From the NCBI RefSeq assembly GCF_033095865.1, contig NZ_AP019365.1, positions 5,243,501 to 5,307,500 on the forward strand: DNA of 64,000 nt. Reading direction: 5' to 3'. The notes below the pieces were generated by a model, which was not told where the DNA came from, made no database searches, and saw nothing but the letters and a program-made list of their open reading frames with translations. Source of the DNA: Pseudomonas sp. KU43P. GTDB taxonomy: Bacteria; Pseudomonadota; Gammaproteobacteria; Pseudomonadales; Pseudomonadaceae. A program made the translations under genes and the position numbers. This document shows positions 46,977-56,616 of this stretch, piece by piece. Position 1 is the first letter of the stretch, and every line of letters starts with the position of its first letter.

Positions 46977-47429
46977 ATGCATTTTCGCGTGCTCGCCGTG
47001 CTGTGCTGCACCGCCCTGCTGGCTGCCTGTGGCAGTGACAAGCCGAAGATCGAACAAACGTCCGCGCCAGCACCCGCCAAGGTGACCAAGAAGGCACAGC
47101 CACTCGGCCCGCTGCCGGCCTACCAGCGTGAGTTGAGCGGCACCTTGCTGAACATTCCGGCGGGTGCCGACGTGGAACTGGCCCTGCTGGTGATCGACGA
47201 GCGTGACCGGCCGCAACAACTGCTGGCCAGCAGCACCCTGACCGGCACCGGCCAAGACCTGCCCTATCAGCTGCGTTTCAACCCCGAGGCCTTCCCTGCC
47301 GGCGCCCGGGTCGAGCTGCGCGGCCGCGCCAGCAGCTCGGGCCAGCTGATCATGCACCTGCCGCCGGTGCGCATTGTCCAGGCCCAGACCCAAGCTACCG
47401 GCCCATTACGTTTCGAGAAGGCGCCGTAA
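46977..47429 (+). CDS. YbaY-family lipoprotein
   Basis: A 150-residue lipoprotein. The signal [20 protein letters not shown] carries lipobox LAAC (lipidated cysteine at 18), followed by a Pro/Ala/Lys linker and a domain (about 45-145) with [27 protein letters not shown] and [22 protein letters not shown], the pattern of the YbaY/type III secretion pilotin-like family. AGGA lies about 10 bases before the ATG at 46977. Envelope location inferred; function unknown. It ends immediately before the methyltransferase gene. Confidence 0.85.
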   Translation: MHFRVLAVLCCTALLAACGSDKPKIEQTSAPAPAKVTKKAQPLGPLPAYQRELSGTLLNIPAGADVELALLVIDERDRPQQLLASSTLTGTGQDLPYQLRFNPEAFPAGARVELRGRASSSGQLIMHLPPVRIVQAQTQATGPLRFEKAP

Positions 47430-48089
47430 GTGGCGCCGCTGGCACTGCAGCAGGCCCTCAGCGGGCTGATCGGTGAAGCGCGGCTGGTCGTCAGCGAATT
47501 GCCCGAGTGCGACCTCAAGCTCTGGCTGATCGACGACCAGAACATGGACCGCGCCTTCAGCAGCGAGGAAACCCGGCGCATTCTCGAGGAGCCGCCCTAC
47601 TGGAGCTTCTGCTGGGCCAGCGGCCTGGCCATGGCCCGCTACCTCGCCGCGCACCCCGAATGGGTCGCCGGCAAGCGCGTGCTGGACTTCGGCGCGGGCT
47701 CGGGCATTGCCGGCATCGCTGCCGCGCGTGCCGGTGCCCTGGAAGTGGTGGCCTGCGACCTCGACCCGCTGGCCCTGCAGGCCTGCCAGGCCAATGCCTT
47801 GCTCAACGGCGTAAAGCTTGATTACAGCAACGACTTCTTCGCCGAAGCCGACCGTTTCGACCTCATCCTGGTCGCCGACGTGCTCTACGATCGCGCCAAC
47901 CTGCCGTTGCTCGATGCCTTCCTCAGCCGCGGCCGTCAGGCCCTGGTGGCCGACTCGCGGGTACGCGATTTTCGTCACCCGCTGTACCAGCACTTGGGCG
48001 TACTCGAAGCCCTGACCTTGCCTGACCTGGCCGAACCACACGAATTCCGCCGGGTCAGCCTGTACCACGCCAGACGCGAGCCTTTATAG
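47430..48089 (+). CDS. Class I methyltransferase, EtfB-lysine-methyltransferase-like
   Basis: A 219-residue S-adenosylmethionine-dependent methyltransferase. Motif I is VLDFGAGSGIAGIAAARAGA, then the acidic VVACDLDPLALQACQANALLNG and DLILVADVLYDR. EEPPYWSFCWASGLAMARYL before the nucleotide site resembles the METTL20/ETFBKMT group, which methylates lysines of electron-transfer flavoprotein beta. The start is GTG directly after the lipoprotein stop (0 bases), so coupling is likely. The substrate in this organism is an inference from family only. Confidence 0.85.
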   Translation: MAPLALQQALSGLIGEARLVVSELPECDLKLWLIDDQNMDRAFSSEETRRILEEPPYWSFCWASGLAMARYLAAHPEWVAGKRVLDFGAGSGIAGIAAARAGALEVVACDLDPLALQACQANALLNGVKLDYSNDFFAEADRFDLILVADVLYDRANLPLLDAFLSRGRQALVADSRVRDFRHPLYQHLGVLEALTLPDLAEPHEFRRVSLYHARREPL

Positions 48090-48120
48090 TGGTGCCATTC
48101 ACTGATTTGCGAGAGTCACG

Positions 48121-48993
48121 ATGAGCCAGCAAACGCCTTACATCTTCGATGCTACCGATGCCAACTTCCAGCAACTGGTGATCGAGAACTCCTTCCACAA
48201 ACCGGTCCTGGTGGACTTCTGGGCCGAGTGGTGCGCGCCGTGCAAGGCCCTGATGCCGCTGCTGGCCAAGATTGCCGAGGGCTACCAGGGCGAGTTGCTG
48301 CTGGCCAAGATCAATTGCGACGTCGAGCAGCAAGTGGTGGCCCAGTTCGGCATTCGCAGCCTGCCGACCGTGGTGCTGTTCAAGGATGGCCAGCCGGTCG
48401 ACGGTTTCGCCGGTGCGCAGCCGGAGTCGGCGATCCGCGCCATGCTCGAGCCGCATGTGCAGATGCCTGCCGCCCCGGCTGCATCGCCACTGGAGCAGGC
48501 CAAGACGCTGTTCGCCGAAAGCCGTTTCGCGGAGGCGGAAGCTGCGCTGCAGCAACTGCTGAGCGAAGACAACAGCAACGCCGAAGCGCTGATCCTGTAT
48601 GCACGTTGCCTGGCCGAGCGTGGTGAGCTGGGCGAAGCCCAGGTGGTGCTGGACGCGGTCAAGACCGACGAACACAAGGCCGCCCTGGCAGGTGCCAAGG
48701 CTCAGCTGACCTTCCTGCGCCAGGCCGCCAGCCTGCCGGAAGTGGCAGACCTCAAGAGCCGACTGGCGCAGAACCCGCAGGATGATGAAGCGGCTTACCA
48801 GCTAAGCATTCAGCAGTTGGCGCGCCAGCAGTACGAGGCGGCGCTGGACGGGCTGTTGAAGCTGTTCCAGCGTAATCGTGGGTATGAAAGCGGGTTGCCG
48901 CAAAAAGCAATGCTGCAGGTGTTCGAACTGCTGGGCGGCGATCATCCGCTGGTGGGTGTGTACCGTCGCAAGCTGTCGGCGGCCATGTTCTGA
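48121..48993 (+). CDS. Thioredoxin-TPR co-chaperone (YbbN/CnoX family)
   Basis: A 290-residue cytosolic protein: a thioredoxin domain (1-115) joined to TPR-like helices (about 120-285: FAESRFAEAEAALQQLLSED, LLKLFQRNRGYESGLPQKAML). Unlike E. coli CnoX, which has SxxC, the active site here is a complete C38-A-P-C41 in WAEWCAPCKAL, so thiol-disulfide chemistry remains possible. The family holds oxidised clients and passes them to GroEL or DnaK. GAGAGTCACG precedes the ATG. It begins 31 bases after the methyltransferase gene and is followed by a REP pair. Confidence 0.92.
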   Translation: MSQQTPYIFDATDANFQQLVIENSFHKPVLVDFWAEWCAPCKALMPLLAKIAEGYQGELLLAKINCDVEQQVVAQFGIRSLPTVVLFKDGQPVDGFAGAQPESAIRAMLEPHVQMPAAPAASPLEQAKTLFAESRFAEAEAALQQLLSEDNSNAEALILYARCLAERGELGEAQVVLDAVKTDEHKAALAGAKAQLTFLRQAASLPEVADLKSRLAQNPQDDEAAYQLSIQQLARQQYEAALDGLLKLFQRNRGYESGLPQKAMLQVFELLGGDHPLVGVYRRKLSAAMF

Positions 48994-49002
48994 CCCATTG
49001 CG

Positions 49003-49066
49003 ACCCTATCGCCGGCAAGCCGGCTCCCACAGGTACTTTGTGGGAGCCGGCTTGCCGGCGATACGG
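49003..49066. repeat. REP pair after the thioredoxin-TPR gene
   Basis: Inverted arms CCTATCGCCGGCAAGCCGGCTCCCACAG and GTGGGAGCCGGCTTGCCGGCGATACG with only a few bases between, between convergent genes. Such a compact stem may also stop transcription. Confidence 0.92.
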
Positions 49067-49081
49067 CCGGTACAGTCAATC

Positions 49082-49426
49082 TCACCCCACCCAGTGATAC
49101 ACGGGCGCATCCGCTCCACTCTCCACCTTCACTTCACTGCAATGGCGCAACCGCACCAGCAATCGCTTGCCCGCCGCAGTACTTCCAGCCAATCCCTCCA
49201 AATGGTCCAACAGTTCCGGCCCATTCATCTGCCCCGCCTGGCGCAACACATCGCGCGCTGCGCCCCACTGCCCGTCATCCTGGCGTGCCACGTTCGCCAC
49301 GGCCACAGCGGCTGTATCAGCAGTTACCGGCACCTCTGTCTGCCGCCCCAACTGCGCCCATTCTTCAGGCTCCAGCTCAATGGTCAGGTCCACCGGCCAG
49401 TCACCAATCTTTCCACGGATTCTCAC
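49082..49426 (-). CDS. Small uncharacterised protein
   Basis: A 114-residue protein without signal or membrane segment. Not recognised. It has a short beta-rich N-terminus (VRIRGKIGDWPVDLTIELEPEEWAQLG), a middle helix region (GQWGAARDVLRQAGQMNGPELLDHLEGLAG) and a basic RLLVRLRHC strand. An ATG lies at 49459, but GAGGGAA precedes the GTG at 49424-49426 by 8 or 9 bases, so the shorter form is preferred. It is divergent from the zinc operon and convergent with the thioredoxin gene; the Zur-like site at 49513 lies in the divergent spacer and could affect it too. Confidence 0.7.
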   Translation of the reverse strand: MRIRGKIGDWPVDLTIELEPEEWAQLGRQTEVPVTADTAAVAVANVARQDDGQWGAARDVLRQAGQMNGPELLDHLEGLAGSTAAGKRLLVRLRHCSEVKVESGADAPVYHWVG

Positions 49427-49512
49427 GCTGCATTCCCTCAAGCCCGTCAATCCCTTCATGCTACAGCAACATGAAACCTGCCACAGGCAGGCTGGCGACG
49501 CAGAGAAAAGTT

Positions 49513-49525
49513 GTTATAACATTAC
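49513..49525. promoter_or_regulatory. Zur-box-like operator of the zinc operon
   Basis: GTTATAACATTAC differs by one base from the dyad GTTATA-NN-ATAAC typical of Pseudomonas Zur sites. It lies 34 bases before the first gene of the zinc-type operon, where repression under zinc sufficiency is expected. Confidence 0.7.
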
Positions 49526-49558
49526 CAAACCATTCCCAGCCCGCCCCTGGAGTCGTCC

Positions 49559-50131
49559 ATGCGTCGCCTGCTGCTCGCCCTGCCTATCGCCCTGCTGCCT
49601 TTCACCGCCGCTCACGCCCACGATGACCACGATCATGATCATGCCCACGGCACCCTCGGCGCCCACGAGCACGGCGTGGCCAAGCTCAATGCCGTGCTCG
49701 ATGGCAACACGCTGGAGCTGGAACTCGACAGCCCGGCCATGAACCTGGTCGGCTTCGAGCATGCTGCCACCAGCGATGCCGACAAGGCCAAGGTGTCCGC
49801 CGTGCGCCAGCAGCTCGAACAACCGCTGAAGCTGTTCGGCCTGGCCGCCTCCGCCGGCTGCGTGGAAGATGCCCAAGAGCTGGAAAGCCCACTGTTCGGC
49901 GATGCGGCCAAGGATGACGACGGTGACGAACACGAGCATGGTCATCAGCACAGCGACATCAACGCCCACTACCAGCTGAACTGCTCAGCTCCCGGCAAAC
50001 TTGCGCAGATCGATCTCGCGCCGCTGTTCAAAGCCTTCCCAGCCACACAGAAGATCAACGTGCAACTGATCGGCCCGAACGGCCAGAAGGGCCTGGAAAC
50101 CTCTCCTGCCAAGGCCATGGTCGCATTCTGA
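49559..50131 (+). CDS. DUF2796 (ZrgA-type) periplasmic zinc-binding protein
   Basis: A 190-residue secreted protein (signal cleavage at AHA) with a histidine/aspartate-rich N-terminus (HDDHDHDHAHGTLGAHEHG) and a second His-rich run near residue 123-131 (DDDGDEHEHGHQH), both typical metal-binding regions. HEHGVAKLNAVLDGNTLELELDSPAMNLVGFEH is the DUF2796 core. Homologues are Zur-controlled zinc-uptake components (Vibrio ZrgA; PA4063 in P. aeruginosa). It abuts the ABC ATPase gene with no spacer. Direct zinc binding is inferred from composition. Confidence 0.9.
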   Translation: MRRLLLALPIALLPFTAAHAHDDHDHDHAHGTLGAHEHGVAKLNAVLDGNTLELELDSPAMNLVGFEHAATSDADKAKVSAVRQQLEQPLKLFGLAASAGCVEDAQELESPLFGDAAKDDDGDEHEHGHQHSDINAHYQLNCSAPGKLAQIDLAPLFKAFPATQKINVQLIGPNGQKGLETSPAKAMVAF

Positions 50132-50839
50132 ATGAGCCAGCCCTTGATCGAACTGCATGACCTGATGTTCGCCTGGCCAGGCCAGGCGCCGCTGCTGGAC
50201 ATCCCGGCGCTGCGCCTGGAAGCCGGTGAAGCCTTGTTCCTCAAAGGCCCCAGTGGCAGTGGCAAGACCACGCTGCTGGGCCTGCTCGGCGGGGTCAACG
50301 TACCAGGTCAGGGCCGCATCCAGTTGCTCGGCCATGACCTCGGCACCATGGGCCAAGGCGCGCGTGACCGCTTCCGGGTCGACCACACCGGCTACATCTT
50401 CCAGCAGTTCAACTTGTTGCCATTCCTCTCAGTGCGCGAAAACGTCGAGCTGCCCTGCCGCTTTTCGCGTAGCCGTGCCGAGCGTGCGCGGCAACGGCAT
50501 GGCAGTGTCGACCAGGCGGCCAGCGTGCTCCTGGCCCATCTGGGCCTGGACCACACGCTGCTAGCCCGACGCGCCGACAGCCTCTCGATCGGCCAGCAAC
50601 AGCGGGTGGCCGCGGCCCGCGCGCTGATCGGCCAGCCCGAGCTGGTGATCGCAGACGAGCCGACCTCGGCGCTGGATGCCGATAGCCGCGAAGCCTTCAT
50701 CCGCCTGCTGTTCGCCGAGTGCCGGGCGGCCGGCTCCAGCCTGCTGTTCGTCAGCCACGACCAGAGCCTTGCGCCACTGTTCGATCGTCATCTGTCCTTG
50801 GCCGAGCTCAACCGCGCAGCCAAGCCCCGGGAGGCCTGA
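50132..50839 (+). CDS. ABC transporter ATP-binding protein (zinc operon)
   Basis: A 235-residue LolD/MacB-like ATPase: Walker A GPSGSGKTTLLG near residue 38, Q-loop IFQQFNLLPFLSV, signature LSIGQQQR and Walker B LVIADEPTSALD. It energises the permease encoded next, with which it overlaps by one base (TGATG). The signature reads LSIGQ in place of LSGGQ, a mild variant. This subfamily often acts in envelope transport or mechanotransmission, not import, so how it serves zinc supply is open. Confidence 0.93.
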   Translation: MSQPLIELHDLMFAWPGQAPLLDIPALRLEAGEALFLKGPSGSGKTTLLGLLGGVNVPGQGRIQLLGHDLGTMGQGARDRFRVDHTGYIFQQFNLLPFLSVRENVELPCRFSRSRAERARQRHGSVDQAASVLLAHLGLDHTLLARRADSLSIGQQQRVAAARALIGQPELVIADEPTSALDADSREAFIRLLFAECRAAGSSLLFVSHDQSLAPLFDRHLSLAELNRAAKPREA

Positions 50840-52104
50840 TGTACCTGCTTCGCCTTGCCCTGGCCAGCCTGGCCAACCGCCGCTTCACCGCCTTTCTCAC
50901 CGCGTTCGCCATCGCCCTTTCGGTGTGCCTGCTGCTGGCCGTCGAGCGCGTGCGCACCGAGGCCCGCGCCAGCTTCGCCAGCACCATCAGCGGCACCGAC
51001 CTGATCGTCGGCGCCCGCTCCGGCTCGGTGAACCTGCTGCTGTATTCGGTGTTCCGCATTGGCAATGCCACCAACAATATCCGTTGGGACAGCTACGAGC
51101 ATTACGCCAAAGACCCTCGGGTGAAATGGGCGATCCCGATCTCGCTGGGTGACTCGCACCGTGGCTACCGCGTGATGGGCACCACCGGTGACTACTTCAG
51201 CCATTACCAATACGGCCGCCGCCAGCACCTGGCGCTGAGCCAGGGCCGCGCCTTTGCCGACGACCCGTTCGAAGTGGTTCTCGGCGCCGAAGTGGCCGAC
51301 GCGCTGCATTACAAGCTGGGCGACAAGCTGGTGCTGGCACATGGCGTAGCCGCGATCAGCCTGGTCAAGCACGATGACAAACCATTCACTGTGGTCGGTG
51401 TGCTCGAACGCACCGGTACGCCAGTCGACCGCACCCTGCACATCAGCCTCGCCGGGATGGAGGCCATCCACATCGACTGGCACAACGGCGTTCCGGCCCG
51501 CGGCGTCGGGCGCATCAGCGCCGAGCAGGCACGGGCCATGGACCTGCAACCGGCGGCCATCACCGCGTTCATGCTCGGCCTGAACAACAAGATCGCCACC
51601 TTCAGCCTGCAGCGCGAAATCAACGAATACCGCAGCGAGCCGTTGCTGGCGATTTTGCCCGGCGTAGCGCTGCAAGAGCTGTGGAGCCTGATGGGCACGG
51701 CCGAACAGGCGCTGTTCGTGGTGTCGCTGTTCGTGGTGCTGACCGGGCTGATCGGCATGCTTACGGCGATTCTCACCAGCCTCAACGAGCGCCGTCGGGA
51801 GATGGCGATCCTGCGATCGGTGGGGGCTCGCCCATGGCATATTGCAGGGTTATTGGTGCTTGAAGCGCTGGCACTGGCCCTGGCAGGTATCGCCGCGGGG
51901 CTTGGGTTGTTGTATGCGGGGATTGCCCTGGCGCAAGGCTACGTGCAGGCCAATTACGGCTTGTACCTGCCATTGGCCTGGCCCAGCGCGCACGAATGGA
52001 CGTCGCTGGCTATCATCCTCGGCGCTGCACTGTTGATGGGCAGTGTGCCGGCCTGGCGCGCCTATCGGCAGTCGCTGGCCGATGGCTTGTCGATTCACCT
52101 CTGA
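50839..52104 (+). CDS. FtsX/MacB-like ABC permease (zinc operon)
   Basis: A 421-residue inner-membrane protein with the MacB layout: one N-terminal membrane helix (FTAFLTAFAIALSVCLLLAV), a long periplasmic domain (about 45-285) and three C-terminal helices with the FtsX block (LTGLIGMLTAILTSLNERRREMAILRSVGA). It pairs with the ATPase just upstream. The ATG at 50839 overlaps that gene's stop; upstream in-frame codons belong to the ATPase region. In the homologous P. aeruginosa locus (PA4063-PA4066) it belongs to the zinc-starvation response. Confidence 0.92.
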   Translation: MYLLRLALASLANRRFTAFLTAFAIALSVCLLLAVERVRTEARASFASTISGTDLIVGARSGSVNLLLYSVFRIGNATNNIRWDSYEHYAKDPRVKWAIPISLGDSHRGYRVMGTTGDYFSHYQYGRRQHLALSQGRAFADDPFEVVLGAEVADALHYKLGDKLVLAHGVAAISLVKHDDKPFTVVGVLERTGTPVDRTLHISLAGMEAIHIDWHNGVPARGVGRISAEQARAMDLQPAAITAFMLGLNNKIATFSLQREINEYRSEPLLAILPGVALQELWSLMGTAEQALFVVSLFVVLTGLIGMLTAILTSLNERRREMAILRSVGARPWHIAGLLVLEALALALAGIAAGLGLLYAGIALAQGYVQANYGLYLPLAWPSAHEWTSLAIILGAALLMGSVPAWRAYRQSLADGLSIHL

Positions 52105-52113
52105 GGGCCGCAC

Positions 52114-52641
52114 ATGATCGCCACACGCACCGGCCTGCTGCTGGTCATGCAATTGCTCCTGGCCATGCCGCTCTGGGCCGCAGAACCCCGCGAACTCGAC
52201 TGGCCCGCCCTGATCCCGGAAGGCGCCCCGGTCATCGCGCCACAGCTCACCCCGCTGCACGACATGTCCCAGCTGAGCAACGCCCTGTCCGCCGAGTCTG
52301 CCCCGCCTGCGGCCCAACAAGCGCCCAATGCCCCAGTGGTCAAAGCTCTGGATGGCCAACAGATCAAGCTGCCCGGCTACATCGTGCCGCTGGAAGTCAG
52401 CGAAGAAGGACGCACCACAGAATTCCTGCTAGTGCCCTACTACGGCGCCTGCATCCACGTGCCGCCACCACCTTCCAACCAGATCGTGCACATCTTCAGT
52501 GAAATGGGTGTGCGCGTAGAAGACCTCTACCAGCCCTACTGGATCGAAGGAAAGCTGCAGGTTAGAGCCTCCAGCAGCGAACTTGCCGATGCCGGATACC
52601 AAATGGAAGCCGAGAAAATATACGCTTATGAACTGAAGTGA
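52114..52641 (+). CDS. DUF3299 periplasmic protein (zinc operon)
   Basis: A 175-residue protein with a signal peptide (cleavage near LWAAEP). The DUF3299 core is KLPGYIVPLEVSEEGRTTEFLLVPYYGACIHVPPPPSNQIVHI; the Cys and His in GACIHVPPPP may bind metal. It closes the four-gene unit DUF2796-ATPase-permease-DUF3299, the same content as PA4063-PA4066. It may be a periplasmic partner of the MacB-like permease. Nine bases separate it from the permease gene. Confidence 0.9.
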   Translation: MIATRTGLLLVMQLLLAMPLWAAEPRELDWPALIPEGAPVIAPQLTPLHDMSQLSNALSAESAPPAAQQAPNAPVVKALDGQQIKLPGYIVPLEVSEEGRTTEFLLVPYYGACIHVPPPPSNQIVHIFSEMGVRVEDLYQPYWIEGKLQVRASSSELADAGYQMEAEKIYAYELK

Positions 52642-52671
52642 GAACTGTTTCGAATTCACAAGCGCGCTTCT

Positions 52672-52685
52672 TTGAGCTGGGTCAA
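52672..52685. promoter_or_regulatory. ANR/FNR-type box upstream of oprG
   Basis: TTGA-GCTGGG-TCAA fits the TTGA-N6-TCAA core of ANR/FNR sites. It lies 66 bases before the OmpW-family gene; the equivalent oprG of P. aeruginosa is ANR-activated under low oxygen. Confidence 0.65.
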
Positions 52686-52750
52686 ACTTTCTGTTTATCC
52701 AGCTCCGTACCATTGGACTACTCGATTAATAACGTCCTTTGGGAGCTTCC

Positions 52751-53434
52751 ATGAACAAGTCCTTGCTCGGCGCCTCACTCGTGGTCCTTGCGCTCGCTGC
52801 CCCTGCCGCCCACGCCTATCAGGCGGGAGACATGATCCTGCGCGCAGGCGCCATCACCACCGCACCGAACGAGAACAGCGGCGACCTGAAGTTCGACGGC
52901 AACAAGGTATCGGGCACCAAGGCGACCCTGGACAGCGACACCCAACTGGGCCTGACCTTCGCCTACATGCTCACCGACCACATCGGCCTCGAGCTGCTGG
53001 CGGCCACCCCGTTCAAGCACACCGTCGGTGTTCAGGGCCTGGGCGGCGGGCTGGACGGCAAACTGGCGGACATCAAGCAACTGCCACCGACCCTGTCCGT
53101 GCAGTACTACCCGATGGAGCCGAACTCGCGCTTCCAGCCGTACGCCGGCATCGGTATCAACTACACCATGTTCTTCGACGAAGACCTGACCAGCGCCCGC
53201 AAGCAGCAGGGCTTCAGCAATCTCAAGCTGCAGGACTCGGTAGGCATCGCCGGCCAGCTGGGCATGGACTACATGCTGACCGACAATTTCCTGGTCAACG
53301 CCTCGGTCTGGTATGTCGACATCGACACCAAGGCCAGCGTCGACGGCCCGAGTGCACTGGGCTACAGCAAGACCAAGGTCAATGTGGATGTAGACCCGTG
53401 GGTCTACATGGTAGGGCTTGGCTACAAGTTCTGA
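52751..53434 (+). CDS. oprG: OmpW-family outer-membrane protein OprG
   Basis: A 227-residue eight-stranded outer-membrane barrel. Signal peptide MNKSLLGASLVVLALAAPAAHA, then YQAGDMILRAGAITTAPNENS, LGLTFAYMLTDHIGLELLAATPF, FQPYAGIGINYTMFF and a terminal WVYMVGLGYKF with the C-terminal phenylalanine needed for BAM recognition. OmpW/OprG channels pass small hydrophobic molecules or amino acids. GGGAG precedes the ATG at 52751. An ANR-like box lies upstream; a perfect palindromic terminator follows. The position next to the zinc operon is the same as in P. aeruginosa (PA4067). Confidence 0.93.
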   Translation: MNKSLLGASLVVLALAAPAAHAYQAGDMILRAGAITTAPNENSGDLKFDGNKVSGTKATLDSDTQLGLTFAYMLTDHIGLELLAATPFKHTVGVQGLGGGLDGKLADIKQLPPTLSVQYYPMEPNSRFQPYAGIGINYTMFFDEDLTSARKQQGFSNLKLQDSVGIAGQLGMDYMLTDNFLVNASVWYVDIDTKASVDGPSALGYSKTKVNVDVDPWVYMVGLGYKF

Positions 53435-53440
53435 CCGATA

Positions 53441-53470
53441 CAGAAAGGGCGGCCTAGGCCGCCCTTTCTG
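53441..53470. terminator. Perfect 30-base palindromic terminator
   Basis: CAGAAAGGGCGGCCT and its exact reverse complement AGGCCGCCCTTTCTG are joined without a loop. It lies between convergent genes (oprG and the epimerase gene) and can serve both. Confidence 0.85.
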
Positions 53471-53491
53471 TTCCTGGCTTACTCTGCTCCA

Positions 53492-54416
<925 letters not shown>

Positions 54417-54424
<8 letters not shown>

Positions 54425-55301
54425 GGCGGTAGAAACGGTCCAGTAGGGGCGGCAAACCGGCGCGCCAGGCGCGCGGCTTGATGCCGAAGGTGTGAAGTAT
54501 TTTCTTGCAGGCCAGCACCGCATTCTGCGGTTCTTCGCTGGCATCCGGGCGGGCGGCATGGGCTTGGGCGGTCGGCGCCTGCACGGCCAGCTGGCGGTAC
54601 TGCCCTGCCTCGGTGAGGATCGCCTGGGCGAGCGCCAGCGGCGTGGTCGCCTCGTTGCCGGCGTAATGGTACGTGCCCCACAGCGGCGCACTGCAGTCGA
54701 GCTGCTTGAGCACCGACAGAATCACCCGCGCGGCATCGTCGACCGGCGTCGGGTTGCCCCGGCGGTCATCGGCCAGCAACAGTTCCTGGGGCTGCTCGGC
54801 GCGGGTCAGGAAGCGGCCCAGGGCACCATCGATGCTTTCGTCGAGCAACCAGCCGAAGCGCAGCAGCACATGCTGCGGGCAAGCGGCGCGCACGCTCTGC
54901 TCGATGCGCCACAGAGCCTGGCCACGCAGGCCCAGCGGCACGGGTTCGTCTTTTTCGCTGTAGGCGGTCGCCCGCGAGCCATCGAACACCCGGTAGCTGG
55001 AAGGCTGAACCAGGGTGATCTGGTGGTGCTGGCACAACTCGGCCAGGCGCTCGACCGCTCGCTCCTGCTGAGCCAGGCGCTGCTCGCTCACCGACTCGGC
55101 CTGGAACCAGTCGAAGTAGTAGGCCAGGTTGACCAGAGCATTGGGGCGGTGATCGTCCAGCAGCTGAGTGAGGCTGGCCGGGCCCCAGCCGTCTTCCGGC
55201 GGGCGCGGGGCCAGGAATGTGATGTCCTCCTCGGCCCCGAGACGAATCAGCGCTTGCCCGAGGGCATTGCCACCACCCAACAGCATCAGGCGCATACGCA
55301 T
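54417..55301 (-). CDS. dTDP-4-dehydrorhamnose-reductase-like sugar nucleotide protein
   Basis: A 294-residue protein with an N-terminal nucleotide-binding motif MLLGGGNALGQALIRLGAE and blocks NALVNLAYYFDWFQAE, LVQPSSYRVFDG and VLLRFGWLLDESIDGALGRFL similar to RmlD-type NAD-dependent reductases. The Ser-Tyr-Lys catalytic set is not clear, so it may be a non-catalytic or altered member. An in-frame start exists at 55391; the ATG at 55301 is preferred because the fold begins there. It overlaps the epimerase gene by 8 bases. Position matches PA4069. Confidence 0.8.
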
Positions 55302-55537
55302 AGAGTCAGCAGATCCGAACAGGTTAATTGGGGGAAAGGGGCCATTTTGCGGTTTCCGGGCGGGGAAGTCCAACCCTGGGGGTTTTAGCACTATTAGCTC
55401 GGCGCCCTACGACCCGGCAGGAAATACCTTACAACCGCTGACAACCCAATCCTGCATTCAGCACAAAAAAACCCTGTCTCAATAACTCCCTCATCCAGGA
55501 AAAATCTCAGCACATCCCTATAGACAAGGATAAAACA

Positions 55538-56600
55538 ATGACAAGGAGTTATTGCGAGAGATCACAGGACGTCGCCCAATTCAAATTCAGGAAAGACCAG
55601 GCAAAGAGACTGGACGAAGCATGCAGGCATGTGGCCACTACTGATGGGCCAGACTTTCCTGGCGCTGCTGCGTTATCTACACACTACGCCCATCAGTTGA
55701 AACAGGTTCTGAATGCCCAGCAAAGTGCTCTTCTTAGGGCATTCACCTCTGGTCAAATTTGCGCGATTGAATTCAGCACAATGCTACCTCCACCAGACGA
55801 TCCGACCCCCGATATCCTTCCTCCTTTGAATGAACTGTCTACCGCCACTGCTGTTATCTATCTGGCGTCAAGGCATCAGATTCTGCTTAGCCTCATCGGA
55901 TACCGTTCATTTGCTTTTGATATCGATAACGAAGGTAAGCATTTGCGGCTTGTTGGCAATTTCAAGGGCGGGGGTAAAGATGCTTTGCCTGGCGAATGTC
56001 TGAGTAGAGCCCCCGAGCTTAGCTCCCACGCAGGGGTGAGCCTCGGACCTCATACCGAACCTCCTTACAACTGTTCCGTTGTAGCTGAAAATGGCCACTC
56101 GCCTGCGCCCAGTGCTCTGATCTTGAGTGCAAGATGGAATCCGCTACGTGAGCCGACATATCTGACACCTATGCGAACAGCCATTGAAAAGCTCAAGGGT
56201 ATTGAAGTGCTGGCGCTTTCATCACGTTCGTACCGTTTTAGCCGCAGCGAGTGCTTCTTGAAAGATGATGGCCCTCCTCCCGAACCAAGTTCTATTTTGC
56301 AGTTCGCCAAGCTTGAAGAATTTTACCTTGCGCTATAGCACTTATCGCTACTCACTGGACGCTGACGCAGCTGCACCTGCGCAATACGCACTCAGCTCAT
56401 TGGAAAGGGCAATAAAGGAAGTGAAACCAAAAACCTTCATATTAGATTCACGCTCGGCGCTCTTGATTAACAATCACCAGGCACTCCATTCCCGCGATAT
56501 CGTTCAGGACAACCGAAGACTCCTGATCCGACTTTTTGCCTATGCACCCCATACGGAGCCTCTGGTGCTTCAACCAGATCCTCTCGTCGTTCGCGGTTAA
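55538..56600 (+). pseudogene. Frameshifted Fe(II)/2-oxoglutarate oxygenase (clavaminate-synthase/TauD-like)
   Basis: The first frame (55538-56338, 266 residues) ends in a TAG, and the C-terminal remainder continues in another frame to 56600 (ending ...LVLQPDPLVVRG). Together they give one oxygenase of about 353 residues: iron-binding His172-Thr-Glu174 in LGPHTEPPYNC, and the distal iron His and oxoglutarate Arg in NNHQALHSRD and NRRLLIRLF on the second part. Dropping one base near 56330 (reading TACCTTCGCTATAGC) joins FYL to RYSTYRYSLDADA smoothly, so a single G insertion is the likely cause. The DNA is AT-richer than its surroundings (26 G+C in the 60 bases from 56401). The enzyme is probably inactive unless the shift is an assembly error. 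Confidence 0.75.
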
Positions 56601-56616
56601 GCCTGGATAGCCAAGT

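Noticed and set aside
56321..56345. Programmed frameshift or stop-codon readthrough in the oxygenase gene
   Set aside because: There is no slippery heptamer or downstream structure evident and the stop is TAG, not the UGA used for selenocysteine; a simple one-base insertion explains the break better.
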